Positions 34,012 through 43,313 of a DNA stretch of 64,000 bases are shown piece after piece. The DNA comes from Flavobacterium sp. TR2 (GTDB taxonomy: Bacteria > Bacteroidota > Bacteroidia > Flavobacteriales > Flavobacteriaceae), in assembly GCF_025252405.1 (NCBI RefSeq), contig NZ_CP104307.1, forward strand, positions 3,038,001-3,102,000. Reading direction: 5' to 3'. Both the position numbers and the translations under genes were made by a program. The notes under the pieces are model-generated. The model ran no database searches. It was not told the DNA's origin and worked only from the letters and a program-made list of their open reading frames with translations. Position 1 is the stretch's first letter, and every line of letters begins with the position of its first letter.

Positions 34012-35171
34012 TAGCATACAATAAGGAGAAGTTAAATAATGGAATTTTGGCTGATGAAGCTGATTCGTTATTTAAAGGAGGTTTTATCAGTAAAGAACAG
34101 AAGAAATTTATAGAAAAAGAACTGTCAGGTTTAAAAAGCCAGAATAATATCCTCGTGAGGTTAGGTTTCTTTTTGCTTGGATGCTTATTATACGGTTCAG
34201 TTTGTGGTTCAATCTCTGTATTTGGGTTAAGTGCCGAAAATGCTTTTTTTCAAATCTGCTGTTATCTTTTTGCAATAGTCGGATTTGCAGGGACGGAATT
34301 ATTGGCAAATCAAAATTACCATAATCATGGTTTAGACGATGCCTTTATTTTAGGAGCACTATTAAATGTAGGAGTTGCAATTGCTGTAACAACAGAAGGG
34401 TACGAAATTGTTATTGCATTTTTCGTAGCAGTTGGAGCCCTTTTTATGTTTTTGAGATACTTGCATATCTTATCGATGCTTGTGTTCTGTCTTTCGGCGA
34501 CTGCGTTTTTGTTTTACGGAATGTTTGAGTTTGGAGATATCGGAAAAGCGATTCTGCCGTTTGTAGCCATGATTTTTGCAGGAGCTTTTTACTTTTTGAC
34601 CAAAAAAATAATGAATCGCTTAACGGAGAACTACTATTATAACGGATTATTATTGGCAAATAGTTTTTGTCTGGTACTGTTTTACCTTTCTTGCAATTAT
34701 TTGGTTGTAAGAGAACTTTCAGCAGCACTTTTAGGAGCAGAAGTAAAACCAGGAACCGATATTCCGTTTGCATTTTTCTTTTACGCATTCACTTTTATTG
34801 TTCCAATCGTTTATTTAGTTCAGGCTTTAAAAACAAAAGATAGGATAATGCTTTGGATTAGTTTTTTAGCAATCGCATTTTCAATTTATACCATTCGATT
34901 TTATCATTCAGTTTTGCCGATTGAAGTTGCGCTTACGCTTGGCGGAGCCGTTTTATTTGCAATTGCTTACTTTTCAATTAGAAAATTAAAAGAAAAAGAG
35001 AGCGGATTGACTTTTAAGCCCGATAGAATCAATCATTCAGATAGTTTATTAAATGCAGAAGCTTTAGTTGTAGCTTCAACTTTCGGAATGAAGCCAGAAG
35101 TCAAAACAGATTCTCCAATGGAATTTGGAGGCGGAGGCTTTAGCGGTGGAGGGTCAGAAGGAAATTTTTAA
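34008..35171 (+). CDS. DUF2157-like membrane protein with Gly-rich tail
   Basis: A 387-residue protein. The N-terminal part SLFKGGFISKEQKKFIE matches that of the upstream neighbour, followed by about ten hydrophobic helices. The C-terminus is GGGGFSGGGSEGNF, a flexible glycine/serine tail like those of TPM/YgcG-type membrane proteins. It is read with the preceding gene through an ATGA overlap. A CACGAATT-family repeat starts 11 nt after the stop. The function is unknown. Confidence 0.85.
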   Translation: MIAYNKEKLNNGILADEADSLFKGGFISKEQKKFIEKELSGLKSQNNILVRLGFFLLGCLLYGSVCGSISVFGLSAENAFFQICCYLFAIVGFAGTELLANQNYHNHGLDDAFILGALLNVGVAIAVTTEGYEIVIAFFVAVGALFMFLRYLHILSMLVFCLSATAFLFYGMFEFGDIGKAILPFVAMIFAGAFYFLTKKIMNRLTENYYYNGLLLANSFCLVLFYLSCNYLVVRELSAALLGAEVKPGTDIPFAFFFYAFTFIVPIVYLVQALKTKDRIMLWISFLAIAFSIYTIRFYHSVLPIEVALTLGGAVLFAIAYFSIRKLKEKESGLTFKPDRINHSDSLLNAEALVVASTFGMKPEVKTDSPMEFGGGGFSGGGSEGNF

Positions 35172-35181
35172 ATTGTTTTTT

Positions 35182-35244
35182 CGCCACGAATTCACGAATT
35201 TATATCTTCAAAGATTATAAAAAATAATTCGTGAATTCGTGGCG
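35182..35244. repeat. CACGAATT-family inverted repeat, 63-bp copy
   Basis: CGCCACGAATTCACGAATT (35182-35200) and its complement (35226-35244) are perfect 19-bp arms around a 25-bp core. It lies between convergent genes and may also act as a terminator, because an A/T run follows. Confidence 0.9.
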
Positions 35245-35254
35245 AAAAAAAAAA

Positions 35255-35644
35255 CTACACTTTGCTTTTCAATGCTTCCGCATCAATGTCACTGTGCGAA
35301 ACATCGTAAACGGCTTTTCCGTTTTTGATTAAAATCAGTTGTGGAGATTCGTGATACACTCCAAATCTGCTTGCAATTTCGTTTGAAACATCTCTGTGTG
35401 CTATCAGATCTAAAAAATAAGCATCAACAACCCCTTCAAGATCATATTCTCTTTCAAATTGTTTTAAAGCCATACGGCTAATGCTGCATCTTGTGCTGTG
35501 TTTGAAAATTACAACTGGTTTTTCATTTGAGATCGCTTCTATTTCCATTAATTGAAGCATATCAGTCAATTCTGTCCAATTTACTTTACTTTTTGCTGCT
35601 TCTGAGTTCTCTGAACTTCCGAAGATTGAATTAAAAAAACTCAT
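35255..35644 (-). CDS. ytxJ: YtxJ-like bacillithiol-system protein (thioredoxin fold)
   Basis: A 129-residue thioredoxin-like protein with FKHSTRCSISRMAL holding the redox Cys53 and the QLILIKNGKAVYDVSH segment. This matches the YtxJ/BrxC family (DUF2847) linked to bacillithiol metabolism. It suggests that this organism uses bacillithiol, but no other gene of that pathway is in the window. It is monocistronic. Confidence 0.9.
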   Translation of the reverse strand: MSFFNSIFGSSENSEAAKSKVNWTELTDMLQLMEIEAISNEKPVVIFKHSTRCSISRMALKQFEREYDLEGVVDAYFLDLIAHRDVSNEIASRFGVYHESPQLILIKNGKAVYDVSHSDIDAEALKSKV

Positions 35645-35752
35645 GTTTGGCTTGTTTTATGACTTTTTGACGTGCTAAATTAATAAAAAAAACATTTTTA
35701 CCGCCATTTTGTCTGTTTTTACGCTATGGAATATATTTTGAATATTTGATTG

Positions 35753-35760
35753 CAAAGTTA
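35753..35760 (-). promoter_or_regulatory. Possible -7 box (TAACTTTG) of ytxJ
   Basis: A TAnnTTTG match on the minus strand, 109 nt before the start. The long leader lowers confidence. Confidence 0.4.
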
Positions 35761-35850
35761 AATTATTTGAGTTAAAAAAGTACCTCAATAAATCGTAACT
35801 TTAATCTTATAAAATGTCAAACAAATAAAATCAATCAAAATCGTAAAAAT

Positions 35851-38448
35851 ATGAATATAAATAAGTTTACTATTAAATCGCAGGAAGCCATTCAGTTGTC
35901 TCAGCAGTTAGCGCAGCGAAATGGCCAGCAGCAAATTGAAAATGAACACATTTTCAAAGCTATTTTTGAAGTGGATGAAAACGTGGCGCCATTTATTCTG
36001 AAAAAATTAAATGTAAATGTGCCATTGTTTTTACAAATTTTAGACAGTACAATTCAGAGTTTTCCAAAAGTTTCTGGAGGCGACGTTATGCTTTCGAGAG
36101 ACGCAAACAAAGCTTTGAATGAAGCTGAAATCATTGCACAAAAAATGAACGACGAATATGTTTCGATCGAGCATTTAATTTTAGCCATTTTTGACTCAAA
36201 AAGTAAAGTTTCTCAGATTTTAAAAGATCAGGGAGTTACAGGAAAAGGATTAAAAGCGGCTATTGAAGAATTAAGAAAAGGCGAAAGAGTAACTTCTGCT
36301 TCGGCTGAAGAAACTTATAATTCGCTGAATAAATATGCTAAAAACTTAAACGAATTAGCTCGTACAGGAAAACTGGATCCCGTTATCGGACGTGATGAAG
36401 AAATTCGCCGCGTATTGCAGATTCTGACTCGTAGAACCAAAAACAACCCGATGCTTATTGGGGAACCGGGAGTTGGTAAAACCGCAATCGCAGAAGGTTT
36501 AGCGCATAGAATTGTAGATGGAGACGTTCCAGAAAACTTAAAAGAAAAAATCGTTTTCTCACTAGATATGGGAGCTTTGATTGCCGGAGCCAAATATAAA
36601 GGGGAATTCGAAGAGCGTTTAAAATCGGTTGTAAAAGAAGTTACAGCTGCAGAGGGTGATATCGTGTTGTTTATTGACGAGATTCATACGCTTGTAGGAG
36701 CGGGTGGAGGCGAAGGCGCAATGGATGCCGCTAACATCTTAAAACCAGCTCTGGCTCGTGGAGAATTGAGAGCAATTGGTGCTACGACTTTAGATGAATA
36801 CCAAAAGTATTTTGAAAAAGATAAAGCGCTTGAAAGACGTTTCCAAAAGGTATTGATCGACGAACCGGATACAGAAAGTGCTATTTCGATTCTTCGTGGA
36901 ATTAAAGAAAAATACGAAACGCATCATAAAGTTCAGATTAAAGACGAAGCGATTATCGCAGCGGTAGAACTTTCGCAAAGATACATTACGAATCGTTTCT
37001 TGCCCGATAAAGCGATTGACTTGATGGACGAAGCAGCTTCGAAACTTCGTATGGAAATCAATTCCAAACCAGAAGAATTAGATGTTTTGGACCGTAAGAT
37101 CATGCAGCTGGAAATTGAGATTGAGGCTATTAAACGTGAAAAGGAAGAAAGTAAATTAAAAATCCTTCACCTAGATTTAGCCAATCTGAAAGAAGAGCGA
37201 AACGAAATTTATGCAAGATGGAAATCTGAAAAAGATATCGTTGACGGAATTCAGGCGGTAAAACACGAAATTGAAGACTTTAAGTATGAAGCTGAACGTG
37301 CCGAACGTGAAGGCGATTACGGAAAAGTAGCCGAAATTCGTTACGGAAAAATTAAAGAAGCGCAGGAACGCCAAGAAACTTTGCAAAAACAGCTGTTAGA
37401 ATTCCAATCTGGAAACTCTTTAATCAAAGAAGAAGTTACCAGAGAAGATATTGCAGAAGTTGTAGCAAAATGGACTGGAATTCCAGTAACCAAAATGCTT
37501 CAGACAGAAAGAGAAAAACTATTGCATCTTGAAGACGAATTGCACAAACGTGTAGTAGGGCAGGAAGAAGCAATAGAAGCGGTGAGCGATGCTGTGCGAC
37601 GAAGCCGCGCCGGTTTGCAGGACATGAAAAAACCTGTGGGATCATTCTTGTTCTTAGGAACAACCGGAGTTGGTAAAACCGAGCTGGCAAAAGCTTTGGC
37701 AGAATATCTTTTTGATGATGAAAATGCTATGACTCGTATCGATATGAGCGAATATCAGGAGCGTCACAGCGTAAGCCGTTTGGTTGGTGCGCCTCCAGGA
37801 TACGTTGGATACGATGAAGGAGGTCAGCTGACAGAAGCCGTTCGTAGAAAACCTTATTCTGTTGTACTGTTAGACGAGATCGAAAAAGCGCATCCAGACA
37901 CTTTCAATATTTTATTGCAAGTTCTAGATGAGGGACGTTTGACAGATAACAAAGGACGTCTGGCCGATTTTAGAAATACAATTATTATTATGACCTCAAA
38001 TATGGGAAGTAATATAATTCAGGAGAAATTTGAAAACCTAAAAGGTAGCGTTGAAGCGGCAACAGAAGCAGCTAAGAACGAAGTTTTAGGATTGTTAAAA
38101 CAAACTGTTCGTCCTGAGTTTATTAACCGTATCGATGAAATTGTAATGTTTACGCCGCTTACAGTAGAGAATATCTCAAGAATTGTAGGTTTACAGTTGA
38201 AGAGCGTGACCAAAATGCTGGCTCTGCAAGGCATCACAATGGATGCTACTCCAGAAGCTATCGCATATCTGGCAGATAAAGGTTACGATCCTCATTTTGG
38301 AGCAAGACCTGTAAAACGTGTTGTTCAAAGAGAAGTTTTAAATCAATTGTCAAAAGAAATTCTGGCAGGAAACATAACAACAGAAAGTATCATTTTGTTA
38401 GATGCTTTCGATGGCAAATTGGTTTTTAGAAACCAGACCGCAAAATAA
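35851..38448 (+). CDS. clpB: ATP-dependent chaperone ClpB
   Basis: ClpB is the protein disaggregase working with DnaK. The 865-residue protein has the N-domain (1-150), Walker A GEPGVGKT (204-211), a coiled-coil middle domain at about 405-525, a second Walker A GTTGVGKT (603-610) and the [13 protein letters not shown] pore loop. It has the full length for the family. It is monocistronic, with a terminator after the stop. Confidence 0.98.
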   Translation: MNINKFTIKSQEAIQLSQQLAQRNGQQQIENEHIFKAIFEVDENVAPFILKKLNVNVPLFLQILDSTIQSFPKVSGGDVMLSRDANKALNEAEIIAQKMNDEYVSIEHLILAIFDSKSKVSQILKDQGVTGKGLKAAIEELRKGERVTSASAEETYNSLNKYAKNLNELARTGKLDPVIGRDEEIRRVLQILTRRTKNNPMLIGEPGVGKTAIAEGLAHRIVDGDVPENLKEKIVFSLDMGALIAGAKYKGEFEERLKSVVKEVTAAEGDIVLFIDEIHTLVGAGGGEGAMDAANILKPALARGELRAIGATTLDEYQKYFEKDKALERRFQKVLIDEPDTESAISILRGIKEKYETHHKVQIKDEAIIAAVELSQRYITNRFLPDKAIDLMDEAASKLRMEINSKPEELDVLDRKIMQLEIEIEAIKREKEESKLKILHLDLANLKEERNEIYARWKSEKDIVDGIQAVKHEIEDFKYEAERAEREGDYGKVAEIRYGKIKEAQERQETLQKQLLEFQSGNSLIKEEVTREDIAEVVAKWTGIPVTKMLQTEREKLLHLEDELHKRVVGQEEAIEAVSDAVRRSRAGLQDMKKPVGSFLFLGTTGVGKTELAKALAEYLFDDENAMTRIDMSEYQERHSVSRLVGAPPGYVGYDEGGQLTEAVRRKPYSVVLLDEIEKAHPDTFNILLQVLDEGRLTDNKGRLADFRNTIIIMTSNMGSNIIQEKFENLKGSVEAATEAAKNEVLGLLKQTVRPEFINRIDEIVMFTPLTVENISRIVGLQLKSVTKMLALQGITMDATPEAIAYLADKGYDPHFGARPVKRVVQREVLNQLSKEILAGNITTESIILLDAFDGKLVFRNQTAK

Positions 38449-38472
38449 TTTTTTTTTTAGTTAATCTTAAAG

Positions 38473-38505
38473 AAGCATCAGCATTAAAGCTGGTGCTTTT
38501 TTTTT
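38473..38505 (+). terminator. clpB terminator
   Basis: AAGCATCAGC and GCTGGTGCTT pair around ATTAAA, followed by a T run. Confidence 0.88.
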
Positions 38506-38616
38506 GCCCGTGAATTCTGAAACTTTTTGCGCAATTCTTATAACAATAAATTTTGAATAAATATTCAATTTTAAATTTGTAAAAATCAGCAAATTATTAA
38601 TTTAAAAATTAAAGAT

Positions 38617-38736
38617 ATGAATAATATTTTCAGAGGATTATTGGCAGGATACGGCGCCAAAAAACTAGGAGGAGGATGTTTCGGAACCATTATAGTTTTT
38701 ATAATTCTGTGGGTTCTTTTAGGACAGTGCAATTAA
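38617..38736 (+). CDS. Small membrane protein of 39 residues
   Basis: ATG 38617 opens a frame of 39 codons: residues 1-20 carry MNNIFRGLLAGYGAKKLGGG, then a single hydrophobic helix (TIIVFIILWVLLG) and a short QCN end. It fits a one-span membrane protein with a Gly-rich basic head. Similar short products occur, as far as I recall, in other Flavobacterium genomes. Upstream is a run of AT-rich DNA, and downstream is the DUF808 gene. Confidence 0.65.
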   Translation: MNNIFRGLLAGYGAKKLGGGCFGTIIVFIILWVLLGQCN

Positions 38737-38845
38737 AAATTCTATTCAGAAAAAGACGAATAAAAAGAATAAATTTTGATGCAATATTATTGGGCAGATT
38801 AAGTCAAAATGTCTAGATTCGCATCACTAAAAATAAATTTAAAAA

Positions 38846-39724
38846 ATGGGTTCAGGTTTTTTCGCACTATTAGATGATATCGCAGCAATTATGGATGATG
38901 TTGCCGTAATGAGCAAAGTTGCAGCCAAAAAAACAGCCGGAATTCTTGGTGATGATTTAGCAGTAAATGCTGAAAAAGCTTCTGGATTTGCTTCGTCAAG
39001 AGAACTTCCTGTTTTATGGGCAATTAGCAAAGGTTCTTTATTAAACAAAATTATCATTCTTCCAATTGCATTTTTGTTAAGCGCATTTTTTCCAATTGCC
39101 ATTATGGTGATTTTAGTATTGGGAGGATTGTTTTTGGCTTACGAAGGTGCGGAGAAAATTTATGAATTTATAGTTCCTCATGCACACGAAGAATCAGAAG
39201 GAATAACTGATGAAGTGCTTACTGAAGAAGAAATTTTAGTAATCGAAAAAGACAAAGTAAAATCAGCAATTGTAACCGATTTTATCCTATCGGTAGAAAT
39301 TGTAATTATTGCCTTGGGAACTGTAATCGGGAAGCCATTGCTGTCGCAGATTATTACGGTTTCAATTATCGCAGTGATTGCTACGGTTGGAGTTTACGGA
39401 ATTGTGGCGCTTATTGTTCGTATGGATGAAGTGGGCTTCAAAATGATTCAGCACAGCAAAAAAGAAAAAAGCCTTTTAAAAAGCATTGGAAATATATTGG
39501 TTCAAGCGCTTCCAAAAGTGATTAAAGCATTGACTGTTATTGGTACAATTGCCTTAATTTTGGTTGCAGGCGGATTATTTGTTCACAATATCGAGTTTTT
39601 CCACCATCTTTTGCCAAACTTTCCGTCCATTATAAAAGAATTTGCAATCGGACTTATCATTGGTTTTATTGTCTTGGGAATTGTAAATATCTTCAAAAAG
39701 ATTTTTAAAAAGAAAGCAGCTTAA
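38846..39724 (+). CDS. DUF808 (YedI-like) membrane protein
   Basis: This 292-residue protein begins GSGFFALLDDIAAIMDDVAVMSKVAAKKTAGILGDD with the DUF808 signature, then FASSRELPVLWAI and several hydrophobic helices from residue 60 onward. DUF808 proteins are inner membrane proteins of unknown function. It follows the 39-residue gene and is ended by a hairpin terminator. Confidence 0.93.
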   Translation: MGSGFFALLDDIAAIMDDVAVMSKVAAKKTAGILGDDLAVNAEKASGFASSRELPVLWAISKGSLLNKIIILPIAFLLSAFFPIAIMVILVLGGLFLAYEGAEKIYEFIVPHAHEESEGITDEVLTEEEILVIEKDKVKSAIVTDFILSVEIVIIALGTVIGKPLLSQIITVSIIAVIATVGVYGIVALIVRMDEVGFKMIQHSKKEKSLLKSIGNILVQALPKVIKALTVIGTIALILVAGGLFVHNIEFFHHLLPNFPSIIKEFAIGLIIGFIVLGIVNIFKKIFKKKAA

Positions 39725-39751
39725 TTAAGCCTAGATAAAAAACAGTAAAGA

Positions 39752-39785
39752 AAAAACATCAGTTAACGCTGGTGTTTTTTTGTTT
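39752..39785 (+). terminator. Hairpin terminator
   Basis: AACATCAG and CTGGTGTT pair, followed by a long T run. The following 300 nt to 40069 contain no gene. They include a CTGCTGCTGCCAGCAG hairpin (39849-39864) and the sequence TCTATCGGGGC near 39884, which resembles dispersed intergenic DNA. Confidence 0.85.
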
Positions 39786-40069
39786 TTGGAGCAGTTCAAA
39801 TCGTTTTCAAAAGAAAGTTCGCTCCCGCTATCAACTCTATCTTTTCCCTGCTGCTGCCAGCAGGAAAAAGGATGCCGTTTCTATCGGGGCTAAGCTAGAA
39901 ATTTTTATTTTCATGAGAAATAGCAGCATTTTTTTTAAAATTTTACACTGAATAAGTTGTTGATTTTTAGTTGTTTAGTTTTTAATTGTTTTTTTTAACA
40001 TTTTATCTCAAGCAACCATCGCAACTAAGCGACATCTTCATAGTAATTAACAATTAATTATTATTTTAT

Positions 40070-40486
40070 ATGAAAAGTTTTAGATTAAAATCAGTTTTAG
40101 TAGTATTATTTTTATCAATTGGATTTGTTTCATGCAGTAACGACGATGATAACGATAAAACACCAGCTCCAACTGAAAAGGCTGCTTTAGTAACAGAAAT
40201 TAAAGGGCCGGAGACAGGAAAAGTAAATGAAGAGCTAAGCTATGATGTAACTTATATTATAGATAATGCCTGTGGACAATTTGATAAAATCTCAGAAGTG
40301 ACAATAGGAACAGAAAAAGGTTTACAGGTAGTTGCAAAATACCCAGCTACTGGAGCTTGTACGATGCAAGTGCCAGATCCGCAAAAAACTGTTTATAAGT
40401 TTAAGTCTGCTACAAAAGGCACTTTTGAAATTAAATTCAAAAAATCAGAAACAGAATTCTTGACTAAAAAAGTAGTGATAGAATAG
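40070..40486 (+). CDS. Surface-type lipoprotein of unknown function
   Basis: A 138-residue lipoprotein with the signal MKSFRLKSVLVVLFLSIGF and lipobox VSC. It is followed by SNDDDND, an acidic export signal of the type known to send lipoproteins to the outside of the Bacteroidota outer membrane. The rest is beta-rich (EIKGPETGKVNEELSYDV...), with Cys in NACGQF and GACTMQV. No family is recognised. It stands alone. Confidence 0.85.
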   Translation: MKSFRLKSVLVVLFLSIGFVSCSNDDDNDKTPAPTEKAALVTEIKGPETGKVNEELSYDVTYIIDNACGQFDKISEVTIGTEKGLQVVAKYPATGACTMQVPDPQKTVYKFKSATKGTFEIKFKKSETEFLTKKVVIE

Positions 40487-40645
40487 CCTAGACTCTTAGT
40501 TTGATTATTTTTAGGTTTATAAGCCGTTTTGCAAAAGTTTAAATTTTAAACTGCTGCGAAATGGCTTTTAATTTTGAATCAATTAATATGGAGCTATTAG
40601 TTGTTATATAAAAGTTATCAACTTTGTCATTCCTTTAAAAAGTAT

Positions 40646-40653
40646 TATTTTTG
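40646..40653 (+). promoter_or_regulatory. -7 box (TATTTTTG) of aguB
   Basis: TATTTTTG ends 18 nt before ATG 40672 and matches TAnnTTTG. It overlaps the alternative upstream TTG start, which argues against that longer frame. Confidence 0.65.
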
Positions 40654-40671
40654 CACTCTAAATTTTATGTC

Positions 40672-41562
40672 ATGCCGAAAAGAAAATATAAAGTATCGGT
40701 TATTCAGTTAAATCTGAATGATGTTGCCGAAAATAATCTTAAAAAATGTATTAGCTGGGTAAGAGACGCTGCAAGTCAAGGCGCAGAAGTTATCTTATTG
40801 CCTGAATTATATAGTAGTCATTATTTTTGTCAAAGTGAAGATGTAGATAATTTTGCATTAGCAGAACCGCTATACAGCACTTCATTTATTGCATTTAGCG
40901 AATTGGCAAAAGAATTAGGAGTAGTAATTATTGTTCCTTTCTTTGAGAAAAGAATGGCTGGAATTTATCATAATAGTGCTTATATTATTGATACTGATGG
41001 AACTGAAGCAGGGTTGTACCGTAAAATGCATATTCCAGACGATCCGCATTTTTATGAAAAATTCTATTTCACTCCAGGTGATTTAGGTTTCCAAGCTATT
41101 GAAACTAAAAAAGGAACTGTTGGAACTTTAATCTGCTGGGATCAGTGGTATCCAGAAGCAGCTCGTATTACAGCTCTAAAAGGTGCTGAGGTTTTGTTTT
41201 ACCCAACAGCTATAGGATGGCATCCTAAAGAAAAAGAGCAATACGGAGAAAATCAGTATGGCGCTTGGATGAATGTAATGAAAGGTCACGCTGTAGCAAA
41301 CGGAGTTTTCGTTGCAGCAGCGAATAGAATTGGCCTAGAAAAGTATATCGATGGAACAGAAGGAATCCAATTCTGGGGAGCTTCTTTCATTGCTGGACCG
41401 CAAGGAGAGATTTTAGCTCAGGCTTCGCACGATAAAGAAGAAATCTTAATTGCTGAGGTTGATTTAGATTTGCAAGAAAATGTTCGCCAAAATTGGCCGT
41501 TCTTCAGAGACAGAAGAATTGATGCTTTCGGGGACATCACAAAAAGAGCAATCGATAAATAA
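40672..41562 (+). CDS. aguB: N-carbamoylputrescine amidase (carbon-nitrogen hydrolase)
   Basis: The nitrilase-fold enzyme hydrolyses N-carbamoylputrescine to putrescine, the last step from agmatine. ATG 40672 gives 296 residues starting MPKRKYKVSVIQLNLND. The catalytic triad is visible: Glu in LLPELYS, Lys in YRKMHIPDD, and Cys155 in LICWDQWYPEAAR. The partner agmatine deiminase is at 45.0 kb. Together they make putrescine from arginine-derived agmatine. Confidence 0.95.
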   Translation: MPKRKYKVSVIQLNLNDVAENNLKKCISWVRDAASQGAEVILLPELYSSHYFCQSEDVDNFALAEPLYSTSFIAFSELAKELGVVIIVPFFEKRMAGIYHNSAYIIDTDGTEAGLYRKMHIPDDPHFYEKFYFTPGDLGFQAIETKKGTVGTLICWDQWYPEAARITALKGAEVLFYPTAIGWHPKEKEQYGENQYGAWMNVMKGHAVANGVFVAAANRIGLEKYIDGTEGIQFWGASFIAGPQGEILAQASHDKEEILIAEVDLDLQENVRQNWPFFRDRRIDAFGDITKRAIDK

Positions 41563-41585
41563 TTAAATTTATCTATGATATTAAG

Positions 41586-41623
41586 AAGAGCTATCTTTTG
41601 CAGATAGCTCTTTCTTTTTTTTT
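41586..41623 (+). terminator. Terminator after aguB
   Basis: AAGAGCTATCT and AGATAGCTCTT pair around TTTGC, followed by a long T run. Confidence 0.9.
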
Positions 41624-41785
41624 GTAACTTTAGGAGAAGCGAAATGTTTATAGAAAAGAATAGCAGTTGCAATGTAAAGCTCCAGCGGAGCTTTTTGCTT
41701 TTTTTTAAAGCTTCGGAGAGGCGAAATATTTATAGAAAAGGGTAGCGGTTGCAATATAAAGTTCCAACGGAGGGACATATTTTTT
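41624..41785. repeat. Two imperfect direct repeats of about 75 bp
   Basis: 41624-41699 and 41707-41785 share GCGAAATGTTTATAGAAAAG-like, GTTGCAATGTAAAGCTCC-like and CAGCGGAG-like blocks, with single-base differences. They lie in the gap between convergent genes and resemble dispersed Flavobacterium intergenic DNA. Confidence 0.8.
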
Positions 41786-41799
41786 TAAAACAAAAAGAA

Positions 41800-41821
41800 G
41801 CTGCTTCATTTCTGAAACAGC
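41800..41821 (-). terminator. Terminator for the OmpA-family gene
   Basis: On the minus strand GCTGTTTCA and TGAAGCAGC form a 9-bp stem with one G-T pair, followed by TTCTTTTTG. Confidence 0.7.
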
Positions 41822-41852
41822 CCCTTTTCTTGTTTTTAGCTTTATATTTAGA

Positions 41853-43112
41853 TTACTTCACTTGGAAAGTAACTCGTCTTACAATTTGACGTGCCTCTTT
41901 AGAATTTTTGTTAACAGAAGTATCTTCTCCATTAGCAATTACGTTCAGTCTAGAAGCATCAATTCCAGCATTTACTGCTACTTTTTTCACAGCCTCAGCT
42001 CTTTTTCTAGATAATTCAGTGTTGTAGTTTGAATTTCCGATTTCATCAGCATAACCAATAATATCAGCCGATTTTCCAGGATTGTTTTTCAAATATTTCA
42101 CTAAGAAATCAACACCAGATAAAGAAGCGTTTGTCGGTTTCGAAGAGTTGAAATCGAAATAAACATTTACGTAACCGCCATTAATTAATTCTTCAACAGT
42201 ATTGTTTGTAGCAGTTCCGCTTCCTTTCTTTTCATAAGTTTTGTCTAAGTAGCTTTCTAGCTCATCAGGCACACCATTTTGATTGGTATCGATAGACTGC
42301 CCTTTTGTGTTAACAGCAACTCCAGCGATAGAATTTGGTTCTAAATCGTACAAATCAGCAACTCCATCTTTGTCTGTGTCGATAAGACCAGTTTCGATTA
42401 AGTCCACTCTTTGTTCCAATTCACTAATTCTATCTTCTTCGCCAACCCAGTCAGCGTGTTTCTGGTTTTTACCCAAATAGAATGTCAAACCAACAGAAGC
42501 ATTTAATAAAACGCCATCAAAAGCACCTGTAGAAGTATTGCCCATTCCGTCAAAGTTCCAGTTTTGTCTACCGTTTACAATTCCGGTAAGATCTCCTGTT
42601 AAAGCCACTCGGTCGCTTAATCTGATTTGCCCTGTTAAACCGGCAATTCCGTGAGCCATATAATCTTGGCCTCCAAATCCTGTTTCAGTGCTAATTTGAG
42701 AAACCCCGAAACCACCATGAGCCAAAAGCCCGATTGTATTGGTCCAAGTCTCAAAGTTTAAAGCGCGGCCAACATTGATAACTCCTTGTAAACTTGCTCT
42801 AACGTAACGGCTTTCAAAATCGGGAGTATTTTTTTTCTCTTTAAATTGGTCGTAACCCACATCTAATTTTACACCAAATTTCGGACTAAACATATATCTT
42901 ACACCTAAATCTCCATGGAAAAAATTTAATGTTTCTGTAGTATAGCCTGGAGTCATTGTTCTGGTTGGTTTGTTAACCCCGCCATTCAGTTCGATCGACC
43001 ATTTGTTGTATTCTTGATCTACGTTAGGTTTAGTAGAAGTGGTAGCCATATTTTGAGCGCCTGCAGCAAATGATAGTAATAATAAGGATACTGATACTAA
43101 TTTCTTTTTCAT
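41853..43112 (-). CDS. OmpA-family outer membrane protein
   Basis: A 419-residue protein with a signal peptide (MKKKLVSVSLLLLSFAAGAQ). Residues about 35-225 are an N-terminal barrel, then a coiled segment with DTDKDGVADLYD, a calcium-binding type-3 repeat, and a C-terminal OmpA domain (VYFDFNSSKPTNAS ... IIGYADEIGNSNYNTELSRKRAEAV) that anchors to peptidoglycan. It is monocistronic; the -7 box TAATTTTG lies 42 nt upstream. Confidence 0.94.
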   Translation of the reverse strand: MKKKLVSVSLLLLSFAAGAQNMATTSTKPNVDQEYNKWSIELNGGVNKPTRTMTPGYTTETLNFFHGDLGVRYMFSPKFGVKLDVGYDQFKEKKNTPDFESRYVRASLQGVINVGRALNFETWTNTIGLLAHGGFGVSQISTETGFGGQDYMAHGIAGLTGQIRLSDRVALTGDLTGIVNGRQNWNFDGMGNTSTGAFDGVLLNASVGLTFYLGKNQKHADWVGEEDRISELEQRVDLIETGLIDTDKDGVADLYDLEPNSIAGVAVNTKGQSIDTNQNGVPDELESYLDKTYEKKGSGTATNNTVEELINGGYVNVYFDFNSSKPTNASLSGVDFLVKYLKNNPGKSADIIGYADEIGNSNYNTELSRKRAEAVKKVAVNAGIDASRLNVIANGEDTSVNKNSKEARQIVRRVTFQVK

Positions 43113-43153
43113 GATATCAAAAATTAAATTGTTTTTTATTTTAAACTCATAGA

Positions 43154-43161
43154 CAAAATTA
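43154..43161 (-). promoter_or_regulatory. -7 box (TAATTTTG) of the OmpA-family gene
   Basis: TAnnTTTG match on the minus strand, 42 nt before the ATG. Confidence 0.55.
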
Positions 43162-43261
43162 GAAGTCGAATTCTAGAATGTGTTGTATATGCTGTTACAT
43201 AATTCCCATCTTTTGGCTTTTAATTATGTAAATCCGTTAAAATAAGCTTAATAGAAAGCAT

Positions 43262-43292
43262 AAAAAAGGACAAAATTCACATTTTGTCCTTT
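43262..43292 (-). terminator. Terminator of the choice-of-anchor I lipoprotein gene
   Basis: AAAGGACAAAAT (43265-43276) and ATTTTGTCCTTT (43281-43292) form a perfect 12-bp stem with a 4-nt loop; a T run follows in minus-strand reading. Confidence 0.9.
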
Positions 43293-43313
43293 CGCTATCC
43301 TGAAAAAAGAGTA

